NCBI RefSeq assembly: GCF_003390865.1
Contig: NZ_QMEJ01000001.1
Location: forward strand, 868,001-932,000
Reading direction: 5' to 3'
DNA: 64,000 nucleotides
Source: Tropicimonas sp. IMCC34011
Lineage (GTDB): Bacteria; Pseudomonadota; Alphaproteobacteria; Rhodobacterales; Rhodobacteraceae
The notes beneath the pieces were generated by a model. That model worked only from the letters and a program-made list of their open reading frames with translations, made no database searches and was not told the origin of the DNA. The translations under genes and the position numbers were made by a program. Shown in pieces: positions 1 through 10,693 of this stretch; the stretch's first letter is position 1; every line of letters begins with the position of its first letter.

Positions 1-1
1 C

Positions 2-1618
<1,617 letters not shown>

Positions 1619-1643
1619 GTCAGCCGATCCATCCGGATCTTTG

Positions 1644-1671
1644 GGGGCGCTCCTTCGGGAGCGCCCCTTTT
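1644..1671 (+). terminator. Rho-independent terminator of groEL
   Basis: A perfect 10-bp stem GGGGCGCTCC / GGAGCGCCCC with a TTCG tetraloop is followed by TTTT. It lies 25 bases after the groEL stop and before the convergent acetyltransferase gene. Confidence 0.9.
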
Positions 1672-1688
1672 CGTTGGAGCGGCGGGGC

Positions 1689-2153
1689 TCAGCGACCGTA
1701 GCGGTACCGCTTGGCGATGGCGTCACCCTCAAGGCGGTGGGTGATGAAGCCCATCTTCTCGTAATAGGCCTGCCCCTCGACGTTCCGCACGCCTATCACC
1801 GCCTCGATATCCCGCAGGCCAACCTCCAGACCGACCGCCTGCGTCACCTCGAAAAGCCGCGATCCGACACCGCCGCGCCCTGCACCCGGTGCAACATGCG
1901 TGCCGATGATGCCCCACCCCGCGGGCGTTCCGTAGGGATTCCCCTCGGCGGCGAGCGTCAGCGACTGGAACCCCAGGAGGCTCCCCGCGTCATCCTCCGC
2001 AAGGGTGCACGCGATGCGGGCCGGATCGTCGATGTACCGCTCGAGCACGAAGGCCTCGTCCGCCGGCGAACTGCGCTTGCCGGCGGCGACGTGGGCCTGA
2101 AGCATGGTGGAGATGCGCGGCGCATCGGTGGGTGTGACGGGTCTGGTGATCAT
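1689..2153 (-). CDS. GNAT family N-acetyltransferase
   Basis: 154-residue single-domain acetyltransferase that would transfer an acetyl group from acetyl-CoA to an unknown amine. The acetyl-CoA pyrophosphate loop is visible as GRGGVGSRL near residues 92-100, preceded by the V-A-P strand, and the C-terminal AYYEKMGF segment (129-136) is typical of the family. The length is normal for GNAT. It stands alone, convergent to groEL and divergent from the HAD gene. The substrate cannot be predicted. Confidence 0.85.
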   Translation of the reverse strand: MITRPVTPTDAPRISTMLQAHVAAGKRSSPADEAFVLERYIDDPARIACTLAEDDAGSLLGFQSLTLAAEGNPYGTPAGWGIIGTHVAPGAGRGGVGSRLFEVTQAVGLEVGLRDIEAVIGVRNVEGQAYYEKMGFITHRLEGDAIAKRYRYGR

Positions 2154-2329
2154 GGGCGGATCTCCGCAATCGGTTCGGGGGCTCCGTTCTGAACCTGCCA
2201 GGCCGCAAAAACAATCGTGCCGGCGCGGCCCCCCGCCCGTCTCATTTGGCTGGGCGGCGCAGGTTCCATGCGGTAGGGGGCGGACGAAGGGCGCACCGGC
2301 GCGCCGGTATCAGACGGGAGACAGCCAGC

Positions 2330-3211
2330 ATGGTCCGCATCATCGAAAGCCTGTCCGAGATCGCGACACAGTACGACGCGGCCTTCGTCGACCTCTGGGG
2401 CTGCGTGCATGACGGGGTCCGCGCGCACCAAGGCGCCGTCGACGCGCTGGTGGCGTTCCGCAAGAGCAGCGGCAAGGTCGTCCTTCTGACCAACTCCCCC
2501 CGCCCCCGCGCCGAGGTGGAGAAGCAGCTGGACGAGCTCGGCGTCCCGCACGAGGCCTGGGATACCATCGCGACCTCCGGAGACAGCGCGCGCCTCGCGA
2601 TGTTCGAAGGCGCCGTTGGGACACGCGTCTTCCATATTGGAACGCCCGAGGAGGCGCCGTTCTTCGAGCCGATCCACCTTCTGAAGAGCCCCGCCGAGAT
2701 CCGCACCGTGCCCCTGGACGAGGCCGAGGGCATCGTCTGCACGGGCCCCTTCGACAGCACGGCCGATCCCTCCGTCCTGCGCGGCGAACTGCTCTACGCC
2801 AAGACCAAGGGAATGAAGCTTCTCTGCGCCAATCCCGATATCGTCGTGGATCGCGGCGAGAAGCGGGAATGGTGCGCCGGCGCCGTCGCGAAGCTCTACG
2901 AGGAGATGGGCGGCACATCGCTCTACTTCGGCAAGCCGCATCCGCCGATCTACGACCTTGCCCGGCGCCGGCTCGTCGAGGTCGCCCCCGTCTCGGACGA
3001 CCGCATCTTGTGCATCGGGGACGGCCCGGCCACGGATATTCGCGGCGCGCTCGGCGAGGGGATGGACAGCCTCTTCATCACAGGGGGCCTGTCGCTGAAG
3101 GAAACCGGAACCGGCGAAGGGCCGGCTGGCCAGCCCGATCCTGCCCGGCTCGACGCACATCTCTCCGAAGAGCAGGTTCCGGCCACCTATGCCATGGGCC
3201 AACTCCGCTGA
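2330..3211 (+). CDS. HAD superfamily class IIA hydrolase
   Basis: 293-residue phosphatase-like protein of the HAD-IIA type (relatives of NagD). Motif I is DLWGCVHDG (from D21), with W where most HADs have the second Asp; motif II lies in LLTNSPRP; FGKPHPPIYDLA gives the Lys motif and IGDGPATDIRGA the acidic motif IV. I recall a DLWG-type family of this kind in alphaproteobacteria. An in-frame TTG extension to 2246 exists, but the ATG at 2330 starts the conserved N-terminus. It precedes ribF by 53 bases, so a link to flavin or nucleotide phosphate metabolism is possible but unproven. Confidence 0.85.
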   Translation: MVRIIESLSEIATQYDAAFVDLWGCVHDGVRAHQGAVDALVAFRKSSGKVVLLTNSPRPRAEVEKQLDELGVPHEAWDTIATSGDSARLAMFEGAVGTRVFHIGTPEEAPFFEPIHLLKSPAEIRTVPLDEAEGIVCTGPFDSTADPSVLRGELLYAKTKGMKLLCANPDIVVDRGEKREWCAGAVAKLYEEMGGTSLYFGKPHPPIYDLARRRLVEVAPVSDDRILCIGDGPATDIRGALGEGMDSLFITGGLSLKETGTGEGPAGQPDPARLDAHLSEEQVPATYAMGQLR

Positions 3212-3264
3212 CGCTGCGCCCCGACGGCTTGCCCTTCCGCCAAGCTGGGATTACCTCGCGGACC

Positions 3265-4200
3265 ATGAGGCGCATCCGAACGATCGACGATGTCCTGCCG
3301 TCCGACCGGGGCGCCTGCGCGGCGATCGGGAATTTCGACGGCGTGCATCTGGGCCATCAGGCCATTCTGGACCGCGCGCGGGAGGCCGCGCCGGACGCGT
3401 CCCGTGCCGTGCTGACCTTCGAGCCGCATCCGCGCGAGGTCTTTGCGCCGGACGCCCCGCCCTTCCGGCTGATGCGGCCCGATACGCGCGCGCACAGGCT
3501 GGAGAAGCTGGGGCTGGATCTTCTGTTCGAGATCGAGTTCGACCGGGTGCGCGACCTCTCCCCGGAGGCGTTCTGCGCCGAGATCTGTGCCGCAACCCTC
3601 GGCCTCACCCATGCCGTCGTCGGCGAGGATTTCCGCTTCGGCAAGGGCCGCGCCGGGGATGCCGAGGCCTTTGTCCGGCTGGGGGAGACGAACGGCTTCG
3701 GCGTGACGATCCTGCCCGCTTTCGGCCTTGGGGACGGCGCGTCCCGCGTCTCCTCGAGCGGCGTGCGTGCGGCGCTCGAAGAGGGCCGCCCCCGGGATGC
3801 CGCCGCGATGCTCGGCCATTGGCACCGCGTCGACGGACCGGTCGAGCACGGCGACAAGCGGGGCCGCACGCTCGGCTACCCCACCGCCAATCTCGGAATG
3901 GAGGGGCTCCTCCTGCCGAAGCTCGGGGTCTATGCCGTACTCGTCGACATACTGGACGGCCCCCATGCCGGCTCGTGGCAGGGCGTCGCGTCCCTCGGCG
4001 TACGGCCCATGTTCGACGGCGGCGCGGCGAAGCTGGAGACGTTCCTCTTCGACTTCGACGGCGACCTTTACGGCACCGAAATTTCCGTCGCCCTCGTCGA
4101 GTTTCTCCGCCCGGAGGAAAAGTTCGACGGCATCGAGACGCTGATCGCCCAGATGGACCGCGACAAGGCAGAAGCCCGCGCCGTGCTGGAGGCCCTGTGA
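3265..4200 (+). CDS. ribF: Bifunctional riboflavin kinase / FAD synthetase
   Basis: 311-residue enzyme that makes FMN and then FAD from riboflavin. The N-terminal adenylyltransferase domain has the nucleotide-binding GNFDGVHLGHQ motif at residues 22-32. The C-terminal riboflavin kinase domain contains GRTLGYPTANL near residue 192. The length matches the family. The frame stays open upstream, but the ATG at 3265 precedes the conserved start. Its stop overlaps the GTG start of the next gene, so the two are translationally coupled. Confidence 0.96.
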   Translation: MRRIRTIDDVLPSDRGACAAIGNFDGVHLGHQAILDRAREAAPDASRAVLTFEPHPREVFAPDAPPFRLMRPDTRAHRLEKLGLDLLFEIEFDRVRDLSPEAFCAEICAATLGLTHAVVGEDFRFGKGRAGDAEAFVRLGETNGFGVTILPAFGLGDGASRVSSSGVRAALEEGRPRDAAAMLGHWHRVDGPVEHGDKRGRTLGYPTANLGMEGLLLPKLGVYAVLVDILDGPHAGSWQGVASLGVRPMFDGGAAKLETFLFDFDGDLYGTEISVALVEFLRPEEKFDGIETLIAQMDRDKAEARAVLEAL

Positions 4201-4709
4201 GCCGGCCCCGGCGCGACAGGCGCCCTGCCCCGAAGCCCGCCCGCAAGCCGGGCGAGAAGCAGGGCCTGCGCCCGCAATTCTGGGAGAACGTTCCGCTGCC
4301 GGAGATGACGGGCGCGGAATGGGAAGCGCTCTGTGACGGGTGCGGCAAGTGCTGCCTGAACAAGCTCGAGGACGAGGAGACCGGCGAGGTCGCCTATACC
4401 CGCATCGCCTGCCGCCTCCTCGACGATGCCACCTGCCGCTGCACCCATTACGAGACCCGTCACTCCTTCGTACCCGACTGCGTGACGCTCTCCCCGACAA
4501 ACATCGCGACGAACGCCTACTGGATGCCCGTGACCTGCGCCTATCGCCTCCTGTGGGAGGGCCGGCCGCTGGAGGACTGGCACCCGCTGATCTCCGGCGA
4601 TCCCGCCACGGTCCACAAGGCCGGCGTGTCCTGCCGGAACATCACCGTCTCGGAGTTCGACGTGCCTGAGGAGGATTGGGAGGACTACTTGATCGAAGGA
4701 GAGGTCTGA
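4197..4709 (+). CDS. YcgN/UPF0260 family cysteine-cluster protein
   Basis: 170-residue protein of the YcgN family, probably metal or Fe-S binding through its conserved cysteines. Visible clusters are CDGCGKCC, RIACRLLDDATCRC, PDC, VTC and GVSC. The GTG start at 4197 overlaps the ribF stop by four bases (GTGA) and is followed by a basic, proline-rich N-terminal tail. Its own stop overlaps the next ATG (TGATG). The molecular function of the family is unknown. Confidence 0.9.
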   Translation: MSRPRRDRRPAPKPARKPGEKQGLRPQFWENVPLPEMTGAEWEALCDGCGKCCLNKLEDEETGEVAYTRIACRLLDDATCRCTHYETRHSFVPDCVTLSPTNIATNAYWMPVTCAYRLLWEGRPLEDWHPLISGDPATVHKAGVSCRNITVSEFDVPEEDWEDYLIEGEV

Positions 4710-5752
4710 TGTTCTTCGCATCCGATAATACCGGCCCGGTCCATCCCAGTGTGATGGAGGCCCTGAGCGCGGCGAACGAGGGTTACCTTCCGTCCTACGG
4801 CGCGGAAGACGCGATGGATCGCGTGACGGCGAGGCTGCGGGAGATCCTCGGCGCGCCGCAGGCGGAGGTGAGGCTCGTGGCGACTGGGACGGCGGCGAAC
4901 GCTCTCCTTCTCGCGACCCTGTCTCGCCCGTGGGACACGATCTTCTGCCACGAGCTCGCCCATATCGAACAGGACGAGTGCGGCGCGCCGGAATTCTATT
5001 CGGACGCCAAGCTGACCCTCGTGACCGGGCCGGATGCCAAGATGGACCCGGATGCGCTCGAAGCGGCGATCACCGCCTCCGCCACCGGCGGCCGCTCCGT
5101 TCACCAGGTGCAGGCCGGACCGGTCTCCCTGACGAATGTGACCGAGCGGGGGACGCTCTACACGGTGGACGAGGTGACGACGCTCGCGGGCGTCGCCCGG
5201 GCGCACGGGCTGCCGGTCCACATGGATGGCTCGCGCTTTGCCAATGCCGTCGCTGCCCTGGGCTGCGCGCCGTCCGACCTTGTGCGGGACCTCGACGCGC
5301 TGTCGTTCGGAGGCACGAAGAACGGCTGTATGGGCGTCGAGGCGGCGGTGATCTTCGATCCCGAGAAGGCGTGGGAGTTCGACCTGCGCCGCAAGCGCGG
5401 CGCGCATCTCTTCTCGAAGCACCGCTATCTCACGGCGCAGATGGAGGCCTATCTGGCGGACGGCCTGTGGCTCGATCTCGCCGGCCGCGCCAATGCCACC
5501 TGTGCCCGGCTCGCCGAGGGGCTGGCAAGCGTGCCCGATATCAGCCTGATGCACCGCCACGAGGCCAACATGATCTTCTTCGAGGCCCCCCGCGCGCTTC
5601 ATGCCGCGCTCCATGCCAAGGGCGCCCGCTACGCGACGATGGCGCCGCTGGAGGGGGACGGCGCGGCGCGCATCGGCGCACGTCTCGTCTGCGACTGGTC
5701 CGCAAAGGAGGAGATGGTGGACGCGTTCGTCGAGGCGGCCCGCGCGGGCTGA
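4709..5752 (+). CDS. Low-specificity L-threonine aldolase
   Basis: 347-residue fold-type I PLP enzyme that splits L-threonine or allo-threonine into glycine and acetaldehyde. It starts with the family hallmark MFFASDNTGPVHPSV. The PLP lysine is K204 in SFGGTKNG, and H81 in CHELAH is the residue expected to stack on the cofactor. The ATG overlaps the upstream stop and a GAAGGAGAGG ribosome-binding site lies just before it. It ends the HAD-ribF-ycgN-aldolase operon and runs convergently into the alpha/beta hydrolase. Confidence 0.93.
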   Translation: MFFASDNTGPVHPSVMEALSAANEGYLPSYGAEDAMDRVTARLREILGAPQAEVRLVATGTAANALLLATLSRPWDTIFCHELAHIEQDECGAPEFYSDAKLTLVTGPDAKMDPDALEAAITASATGGRSVHQVQAGPVSLTNVTERGTLYTVDEVTTLAGVARAHGLPVHMDGSRFANAVAALGCAPSDLVRDLDALSFGGTKNGCMGVEAAVIFDPEKAWEFDLRRKRGAHLFSKHRYLTAQMEAYLADGLWLDLAGRANATCARLAEGLASVPDISLMHRHEANMIFFEAPRALHAALHAKGARYATMAPLEGDGAARIGARLVCDWSAKEEMVDAFVEAARAG

Positions 5753-5756
5753 CGGA

Positions 5757-6524
5757 TCACTCCGTCAGGAACTCCCTCAGCGTCCTGGCAACGACGTCCG
5801 GCTTCGTGATCGGGGCGAGGTGCCCTGCCCCGTCCCAGATCACCTGCCGCGCGTGCGGCAGCCGCGCCGCGAGCGCGTCGTTCACCGCGCGCTGCACCGG
5901 GTGACTTTCGGAGCCCGCGGCAAGGAGGACCGGCATGGTCAGCCCTTCGAGCCCCCCCGGAGCCGCAAGCCCTGCGGGATCGCCGAAATTTCCGGTCTCG
6001 GCGGCGATGACGAGGTGCATTCGGTCCGCCGTATAGGCTCTCGTGCGGGCGTCGAGCGCCTCCCACGGACGACCGGTGCCCCAGATGTCGGTGAAGTATC
6101 GCGCGGCGGGCTCCGGCCCCTCCTCCAGCTTCGCGGCCAGTCCCACCATGTCCGCCTGGAGCTGCTCGAACGCCTCCGTGCCTTCCGCCGCGCGGAACCA
6201 CACGGGCTCGATCAGGACGAGACGGCGGACCAGATCGGGGCGTGCCGCGGCAAGGCGCAGCGCGACCACGCCGCCGAAGGAATGCCCGATGAGGACGCCC
6301 GGCCCGTCCATGGCCTCAAGCGCGCGCTCAAGCGCCACGGCGCCGTACTCCCCGGTCCCGTCCCAGTCCGGCGCGGTGCCGTGGCCGGGATGATCGGGCG
6401 CGGTCAGGGTGAGGAGGTCCCCGAGCCGCTCTCCGACGCCGCGCCACGCCATGCCGCTGGCGAGAGCGCAATGGAGCGCGAGGGCCGTCTCAGGCCCCTG
6501 TCCGAAGCGATGTACGCCCTCCAC
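5757..6524 (-). CDS. Alpha/beta hydrolase
   Basis: 255-residue alpha/beta-hydrolase fold protein. The nucleophile elbow is GHSFGG (S82), an HPGHG segment lies at 45-49, and GAGHLAP near the C-terminus supplies the catalytic histidine. There is no signal peptide, so it is cytoplasmic. It follows the DsbA-fold isomerase gene by three bases on the same strand and is probably cotranscribed with it. Esterase, lactonase or haloperoxidase-like activity is possible; the substrate is unknown. Confidence 0.87.
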   Translation of the reverse strand: MEGVHRFGQGPETALALHCALASGMAWRGVGERLGDLLTLTAPDHPGHGTAPDWDGTGEYGAVALERALEAMDGPGVLIGHSFGGVVALRLAAARPDLVRRLVLIEPVWFRAAEGTEAFEQLQADMVGLAAKLEEGPEPAARYFTDIWGTGRPWEALDARTRAYTADRMHLVIAAETGNFGDPAGLAAPGGLEGLTMPVLLAAGSESHPVQRAVNDALAARLPHARQVIWDGAGHLAPITKPDVVARTLREFLTE

Positions 6525-6527
6525 GCC

Positions 6528-7127
6528 TCAGAGCTCGCCCGAAAGGTGGGCGTCCAGGTCCTCGAGCCGATCCTGGCCCCAGAACCGTTCACCGCCCTGC
6601 GTGATGTAGAACGGGACCCCGAAGACGCCGGCGCCGACCGCCTCCTCAAGGTTCCGCGGATAGGTTTCCGCGCCGAGAAGGAGGCCGCTATCGGCAAGGG
6701 CGGGATCGAATCCGGCCTCTGAGAGCGCGGCCTTGATCACCTCGTCCTCGGAGACGTCCTTTTCCTCGGCCCAGCAGGCGCGGGCGAGTGCATGGACGAG
6801 AGCGCCCAGATCGCCGCCGCCGGCTTCCTGTGCCGCGATGATCGCGTAGGCCGACGGGGCCGGGTTGGCCGGGAAGAAGGCCGGTCTCTCGTTCAGCTCC
6901 AGCCCCCGCTTCCTCGACTGGCGGCGCAGTTCCTGCAGCCTGAGCGCCTGCCGGTTGGGATGCCGCTCGGCGGGCGGCGTCCCCCCGGTCCGGGCAAAGA
7001 GGGCCATCGGATCCACCGGCTTGTAGGTGACGGTCAGACCGTGCCGCGCGGCGATCTCCTCGAGCCTTTGGCCCGCGAGATAGACGAAGGGCGAGATCGT
7101 CGTGAAGTAATAGTCCAGTCCGGCCAT
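6528..7127 (-). CDS. 2-hydroxychromene-2-carboxylate isomerase family (DsbA fold)
   Basis: 199-residue thioredoxin-fold protein of the DsbA/kappa-GST type. The N-terminal YYFTTISPFVYLAG places S12 where this isomerase subfamily carries serine instead of the CxxC of DsbA. The cis-proline region appears as GVFGVPFYI. Family members use glutathione to isomerise aromatic breakdown intermediates, but many genomic members have no known substrate. It is the first gene of a two-gene unit with the hydrolase. Confidence 0.85.
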   Translation of the reverse strand: MAGLDYYFTTISPFVYLAGQRLEEIAARHGLTVTYKPVDPMALFARTGGTPPAERHPNRQALRLQELRRQSRKRGLELNERPAFFPANPAPSAYAIIAAQEAGGGDLGALVHALARACWAEEKDVSEDEVIKAALSEAGFDPALADSGLLLGAETYPRNLEEAVGAGVFGVPFYITQGGERFWGQDRLEDLDAHLSGEL

Positions 7128-7312
7128 GCTCGGGGCCTCCCGCCGCTCGTGGTAAATTTTGGCGACCCTAGCGGCCTCACGGCCACGAACAAGGCCTTAC
7201 GCGCGCCCGCAAGGGGCCGGGAGCGCTACCGGCGGTTCCCATCGGCAGCGCAGGGCCGTATGGCGAGGGCGCGCTCGATGCTCCCACGCGAATCGCCACA
7301 AAAGGTCCCCCC

Positions 7313-8323
7313 ATGAAGAACATGACCCAGCCGAAGCTCATCGCGGGCAATTCGAATCTCACATTGGCGCGCGGGATCGTCAGGCGGGTTTCGATGCACC
7401 GGGGAATGACGGTGGGCCTCGTGGATGCCAGGGTCGAGCGGTTCAACGATCAGGAAATCTTCGTCGAGGTGTTCGAGAACGTCCGGGGAGAGGACATGTT
7501 CATCGTCCAGCCGACGTCCCGCCCCGCGAACGACAACCTGATGGAGCTCCTGATCATGGCCGACGCGCTCAAGCGCTCCTCGGCTGCTCGCATCACCGCC
7601 GTGATCCCGTATTTCGGCTATGCCAGGCAGGATCGCCGCACCAAGGCCCGCACGCCGATCAGCGCCAAGCTCGTGGCCAACATGATCGCGACGGCCGGCA
7701 TCGACCGGGTCCTGACGATGGATCTCCACGCAGCGCAGATCCAGGGCTTCTTCGATCTCCCGGTGGACAACCTGTACTCCTCCCCCGTCTTCGCGCTCGA
7801 CGTGCTGAACCAGTTCAAGGACCGGAAGGACAAGATCACCATCGTCTCTCCCGATGTCGGCGGCGTGGCCCGCGCACGGGACCTCGCCCAGCGGATCGGC
7901 TGCGCGCTCGCCATCGTGGACAAGCGCCGCGAGAAGGCGGGAGAAGTGGCGGAGATGACGGTGATCGGCGATGTCGAGGACCAGATCTGCATCATCGTGG
8001 ACGATATCTGCGATACTGCGGGAACGCTTTGCAAGGCGGCCGAGACGCTGGTCGAGGCCGGCGCGGGCGAAGTGCATTCCTATATCACCCACGGCGTGCT
8101 CTCCGGCCCCGCCATCGAGCGGATCGAGAAATCGGTAATGAAGTCCCTCGTGATCACGGATTCCATCGAGCCGTCGGACGCCGTCCTGAATGCGCGCAAC
8201 ATCCGCATCGTCCCCACCGCGCCGATGTTCGCCCAGGCCATCCTGAACATCTGGAACGGCACTTCCGTGTCGTCCCTGTTCGAGCACGAGACGCTCTCGG
8301 CGATCTACGAAGGCATGTACTGA
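7313..8323 (+). CDS. prs: Ribose-phosphate pyrophosphokinase
   Basis: 336-residue PRPP synthetase, which transfers pyrophosphate from ATP to ribose 5-phosphate for purine, pyrimidine, histidine and NAD synthesis. Diagnostic features are LIAGNSN near the N-terminus, the flexible ATP loop [17 protein letters not shown] (103-119), metal-binding MDLHA (H139) and the PRPP loop [11 protein letters not shown] (229-239). A second in-frame ATG at 7322 is possible, but the first has AAAAGGT upstream. It is a single-gene unit. Confidence 0.97.
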   Translation: MKNMTQPKLIAGNSNLTLARGIVRRVSMHRGMTVGLVDARVERFNDQEIFVEVFENVRGEDMFIVQPTSRPANDNLMELLIMADALKRSSAARITAVIPYFGYARQDRRTKARTPISAKLVANMIATAGIDRVLTMDLHAAQIQGFFDLPVDNLYSSPVFALDVLNQFKDRKDKITIVSPDVGGVARARDLAQRIGCALAIVDKRREKAGEVAEMTVIGDVEDQICIIVDDICDTAGTLCKAAETLVEAGAGEVHSYITHGVLSGPAIERIEKSVMKSLVITDSIEPSDAVLNARNIRIVPTAPMFAQAILNIWNGTSVSSLFEHETLSAIYEGMY

Positions 8324-8354
8324 CCGGGAGCCGGCCAGATCGGGGCCGGTCTTT
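8322..8354 (+). terminator. Possible terminator after prs
   Basis: GACCGG (8322-8327) can pair with CCGGTC (8346-8351), with extra GC pairing inside the loop and TTTC after it. The stem is imperfect, so this is a weak call. Confidence 0.4.
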
Positions 8355-8437
8355 CGGGCCGTGAGGCACGACGTCACCTTACGCCTCGCGTGCCCCTGCC
8401 CTAACACCGCCCCATCCGGAGGGGATGGAACCGGCCC

Positions 8438-9136
8438 ATGCTGATCCATGTCGGCGAAGATCGCACAGAGACCATCGACCTGGCCCTGGCCGGTGTCATG
8501 TCCCTCATCGCCGGTGCGCTGAACGCCGTCGGCTTCCTCGTCGCAGGGTCCTTCACAGCGAACATGACCGGCAACATCTCGATGTTCGCCGAGTATCTCG
8601 GGCGGCAGGACATTCTCCTCGCTCTGTCCTTTGCGGGGCTGGTGGCGGCCTTCATCTGCGGCGCAGGCCTCGCCGCCTTCGCGGTCCGGACGGGCGAGCG
8701 GCACCGCGTCCGCTCGGTCTATGCGCTCGCCATCGCGGCGGAGGCGGCCATCCTCGTGCCCCTCGGCATCCTCCTCCTCGCCCGCCCCGGGACCGCCGGG
8801 GAGATGCACCTGATGGTGGTCCTCAGCTTCGTGATGGGCCTGCAGAACGCCGTGACGACGATGATCTCGGGTGCGCAGGTCCGTACGACCCATGTCTCCG
8901 GCATGGCGACCGACGTGGGGATCGAGCTCGCGGCGTTGACCGAGCGCGGCGCGGCCCGGGCCAAGGCGCTGCCCAAGCTGAAGCTCCACCTCCTGACGCT
9001 CACCGCGTTCGCCGCCGGGGGTGTGGCGGGAACGCTGATTTTCGCGCTGATCGGCCACTGGCTCTTCATCCTCGCAGGCGCGGCGCTATTGCTGGTCTCT
9101 GTGCCCGAAATCTGCCGCGCGGGGCGCTCTGCCTAA
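8438..9136 (+). CDS. DUF1275 (YoaK-like) membrane protein
   Basis: 232-residue integral membrane protein with about six hydrophobic segments. The family hallmark [12 protein letters not shown]...ANMTGNIS is near residues 25-47, and FVMGLQNAV...[13 protein letters not shown] lies in the second half. The family is widespread but not biochemically defined. A GGAGG lies about 14 bases before the ATG, a rather long spacing. Its last four bases overlap the end of the convergent lectin-domain gene. Confidence 0.87.
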   Translation: MLIHVGEDRTETIDLALAGVMSLIAGALNAVGFLVAGSFTANMTGNISMFAEYLGRQDILLALSFAGLVAAFICGAGLAAFAVRTGERHRVRSVYALAIAAEAAILVPLGILLLARPGTAGEMHLMVVLSFVMGLQNAVTTMISGAQVRTTHVSGMATDVGIELAALTERGAARAKALPKLKLHLLTLTAFAAGGVAGTLIFALIGHWLFILAGAALLLVSVPEICRAGRSA

Positions 9137-9516
9137 TCTTCGGCCCCGTTACCCGACGCGTCGTCGTAGAGCCCTTCCCAGTCGTCGTTATGCGCCGCCT
9201 CTCCGATGGCCATCCAACTCGCCCGGACGCGGGCAACGCGCGTGTCGCTCCACGTGCGGAACACGAGTGTGAACCCGGCAACGTCGACCGCCTCCGCGCT
9301 CACGTCGGCCCGTTGATTGGCGCCGCGGCCAAAATCGAACATGGCGAGCGAGACGTGCACCGACGGGATGGCGCGAAAGGTCTCTGAAAACCGCACCCGT
9401 GTCTCGACGGCGCGCGGCCCCGTCCCGGTCCACATCGGCCCTCCCGTCTCGAAATCGCTGAAGAGAACGAGACTGCCCTGATCGACGCCGATCAGGTGAT
9501 TTCGCATGAACCTCAT
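9133..9516 (-). CDS. H-type lectin domain protein
   Basis: 127-residue protein whose core (about residues 40-104) matches the H-type lectin fold: [20 protein letters not shown], then the signature [22 protein letters not shown]-type lectins bind N-acetylgalactosamine-like sugars in snails and slime moulds and occur sporadically in bacteria. The ATG at 9516 has GAGGAAGG just upstream; a longer in-frame extension to 9780 lacks conserved sequence. There is no signal peptide, so a cytoplasmic or surface role is undecided. It overlaps the DUF1275 gene tail-to-tail. Confidence 0.75.
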   Translation of the reverse strand: MRFMRNHLIGVDQGSLVLFSDFETGGPMWTGTGPRAVETRVRFSETFRAIPSVHVSLAMFDFGRGANQRADVSAEAVDVAGFTLVFRTWSDTRVARVRASWMAIGEAAHNDDWEGLYDDASGNGAED

Positions 9517-9758
9517 TACCGGCCACCTTCCTCGCCGAACCGAACATACCGGGACCCGGGCGTCATAGCGCTCGATCGGCACCGGGCACGCAGGCCCGGC
9601 CATGAAACCCGGCAGAGTTCCGCCGATGAAACACAGGCCGCCGGCCAATACCAGCTTATCGCGCAAGTCACTGAGATCCCAAACGGAGTTTGCGGCGTTT
9701 GGCTCCTCGTAAGATGGCGGCCCGCACCTGTTCGCGCCGCCCGAAAGGGAGAGAATCC

Positions 9759-10574
9759 ATGTGGAAGACATTGATTGCAACGACGGCCATCCTGCCTCTC
9801 ACGTTTGTTCCGCTCGCGGCGCAGGACGCCGCAACGAATTCTGATGAGGAAGTCACTGAAGGTCAGGCCGAAGACGGCGGCCAGATCATCGTGACCGACG
9901 GCGAAACCGACGCCGAAGCGACGACCGAAGGCGACATGGACGCCGAAGCTGACATGGAAGCCGAGGGCGACATGGATGCCGAAGCCGACATGGAAGCCGA
10001 GGGCGACATGGACGCTGAGGCCGACATGGATGCCGAAGGCGACATGGACGCTGAGGCCGACATGGATGCCGCACCGGACGCCGAGATGGAAGCCGATGCC
10101 GAGGTCGCTGCGCCGGAAGCCAATTCCGAGGTCGTCGAGACCGAGCAGCAGGCTCCCGAGCTTCGCGGCGATTGGATCATGGGTGCGACTGTGACGTCCC
10201 TCGACGGCGAAACCATCGGTGATATCAACGACGTCATGCTCGATGCAGAGGCCGGTGAAATCACGTCCGCCATCGTTTCCGTGGGCGGCTTCCTCGGGAT
10301 CGGCGCGAAGCAGATCGCCGTCAACTGGGAAGAACTGAACATCAACAACGACGGCCGGGAAATCACCCTCGACCTGACCCGCGAGGAGGCCGATGCGGCT
10401 CCGGAATACGTCTTCCGTGAGCGCCAGCAGGCACCGATGCCGGCGACGGACACGATGGGCGGTTCCACCGGCGCCATGGACGGCGGCGTTGCCCCGGTCG
10501 ATGGCACCGCAGAGCCGATGGCACCCGCTGGCGAGACGGCACCCGCCGGCGAGACGGCACCGGCTGCCAACTGA
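9759..10574 (+). CDS. Secreted PRC-barrel protein with acidic repeats
   Basis: 271-residue protein with a Sec signal peptide (about 1-21, ending PLAAQ). A highly acidic low-complexity region follows, with four copies of the 12-residue unit EGDMDAEADM(E/D)A at 57-104. A PRC-barrel domain (about 138-206) contains MGATVTSLDGETIGDINDV and GGFLGIGAKQIAV. The tail is Ala/Pro/Met/Glu rich with a repeated APAGET. A ribosome-binding site AAAGGGAGAG precedes the ATG. Similar PRC-barrel proteins are common in the alphaproteobacterial envelope; the function is unknown, and the acidic linker could bind cations. Confidence 0.85.
   Translation: MWKTLIATTAILPLTFVPLAAQDAATNSDEEVTEGQAEDGGQIIVTDGETDAEATTEGDMDAEADMEAEGDMDAEADMEAEGDMDAEADMDAEGDMDAEADMDAAPDAEMEADAEVAAPEANSEVVETEQQAPELRGDWIMGATVTSLDGETIGDINDVMLDAEAGEITSAIVSVGGFLGIGAKQIAVNWEELNINNDGREITLDLTREEADAAPEYVFRERQQAPMPATDTMGGSTGAMDGGVAPVDGTAEPMAPAGETAPAGETAPAAN
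9927..10070 (+). repeat. Four tandem 36-bp in-frame repeats
   Basis: Units start at 9927, 9963, 9999 and 10035, each encoding EGDMDAEADM plus E/D and A. They differ by a few third-position and Glu/Asp changes, and each unit is itself two 18-bp half-repeats. This indicates recent expansion within the PRC-barrel gene. Confidence 0.9.
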
Positions 10575-10604
10575 TCCAGCCTGGTCGTTTCGGCGATCAG
10601 ACGG

Positions 10605-10638
10605 AAGGCCCCGCGGGTTTGCCCCGCGGGGCCTTTCG
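10605..10638 (+). terminator. Terminator of the PRC-barrel gene
   Basis: A perfect 13-bp stem AAGGCCCCGCGGG / CCCGCGGGGCCTT has a five-base loop. It lies 30 bases after the stop and closely resembles the terminator of the convergent atp operon. Confidence 0.85.
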
Positions 10639-10693
10639 ACGTTCAGAGGGTCACGCAGCGAACTCCGCTTCGGGCCCCATGCCCGGAAACGAG

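Noticed and set aside
9516-9780. N-terminal extension of the lectin-domain protein
   Set aside because: The added residues show no lectin-like sequence and overlap the start of the opposite PRC-barrel gene; the ATG at 9516 has a good ribosome-binding site.
9927-10070. CRISPR-like array
   Set aside because: The repeats are contiguous, in frame and code for an acidic peptide inside the PRC-barrel gene. There are no spacers and no cas genes.
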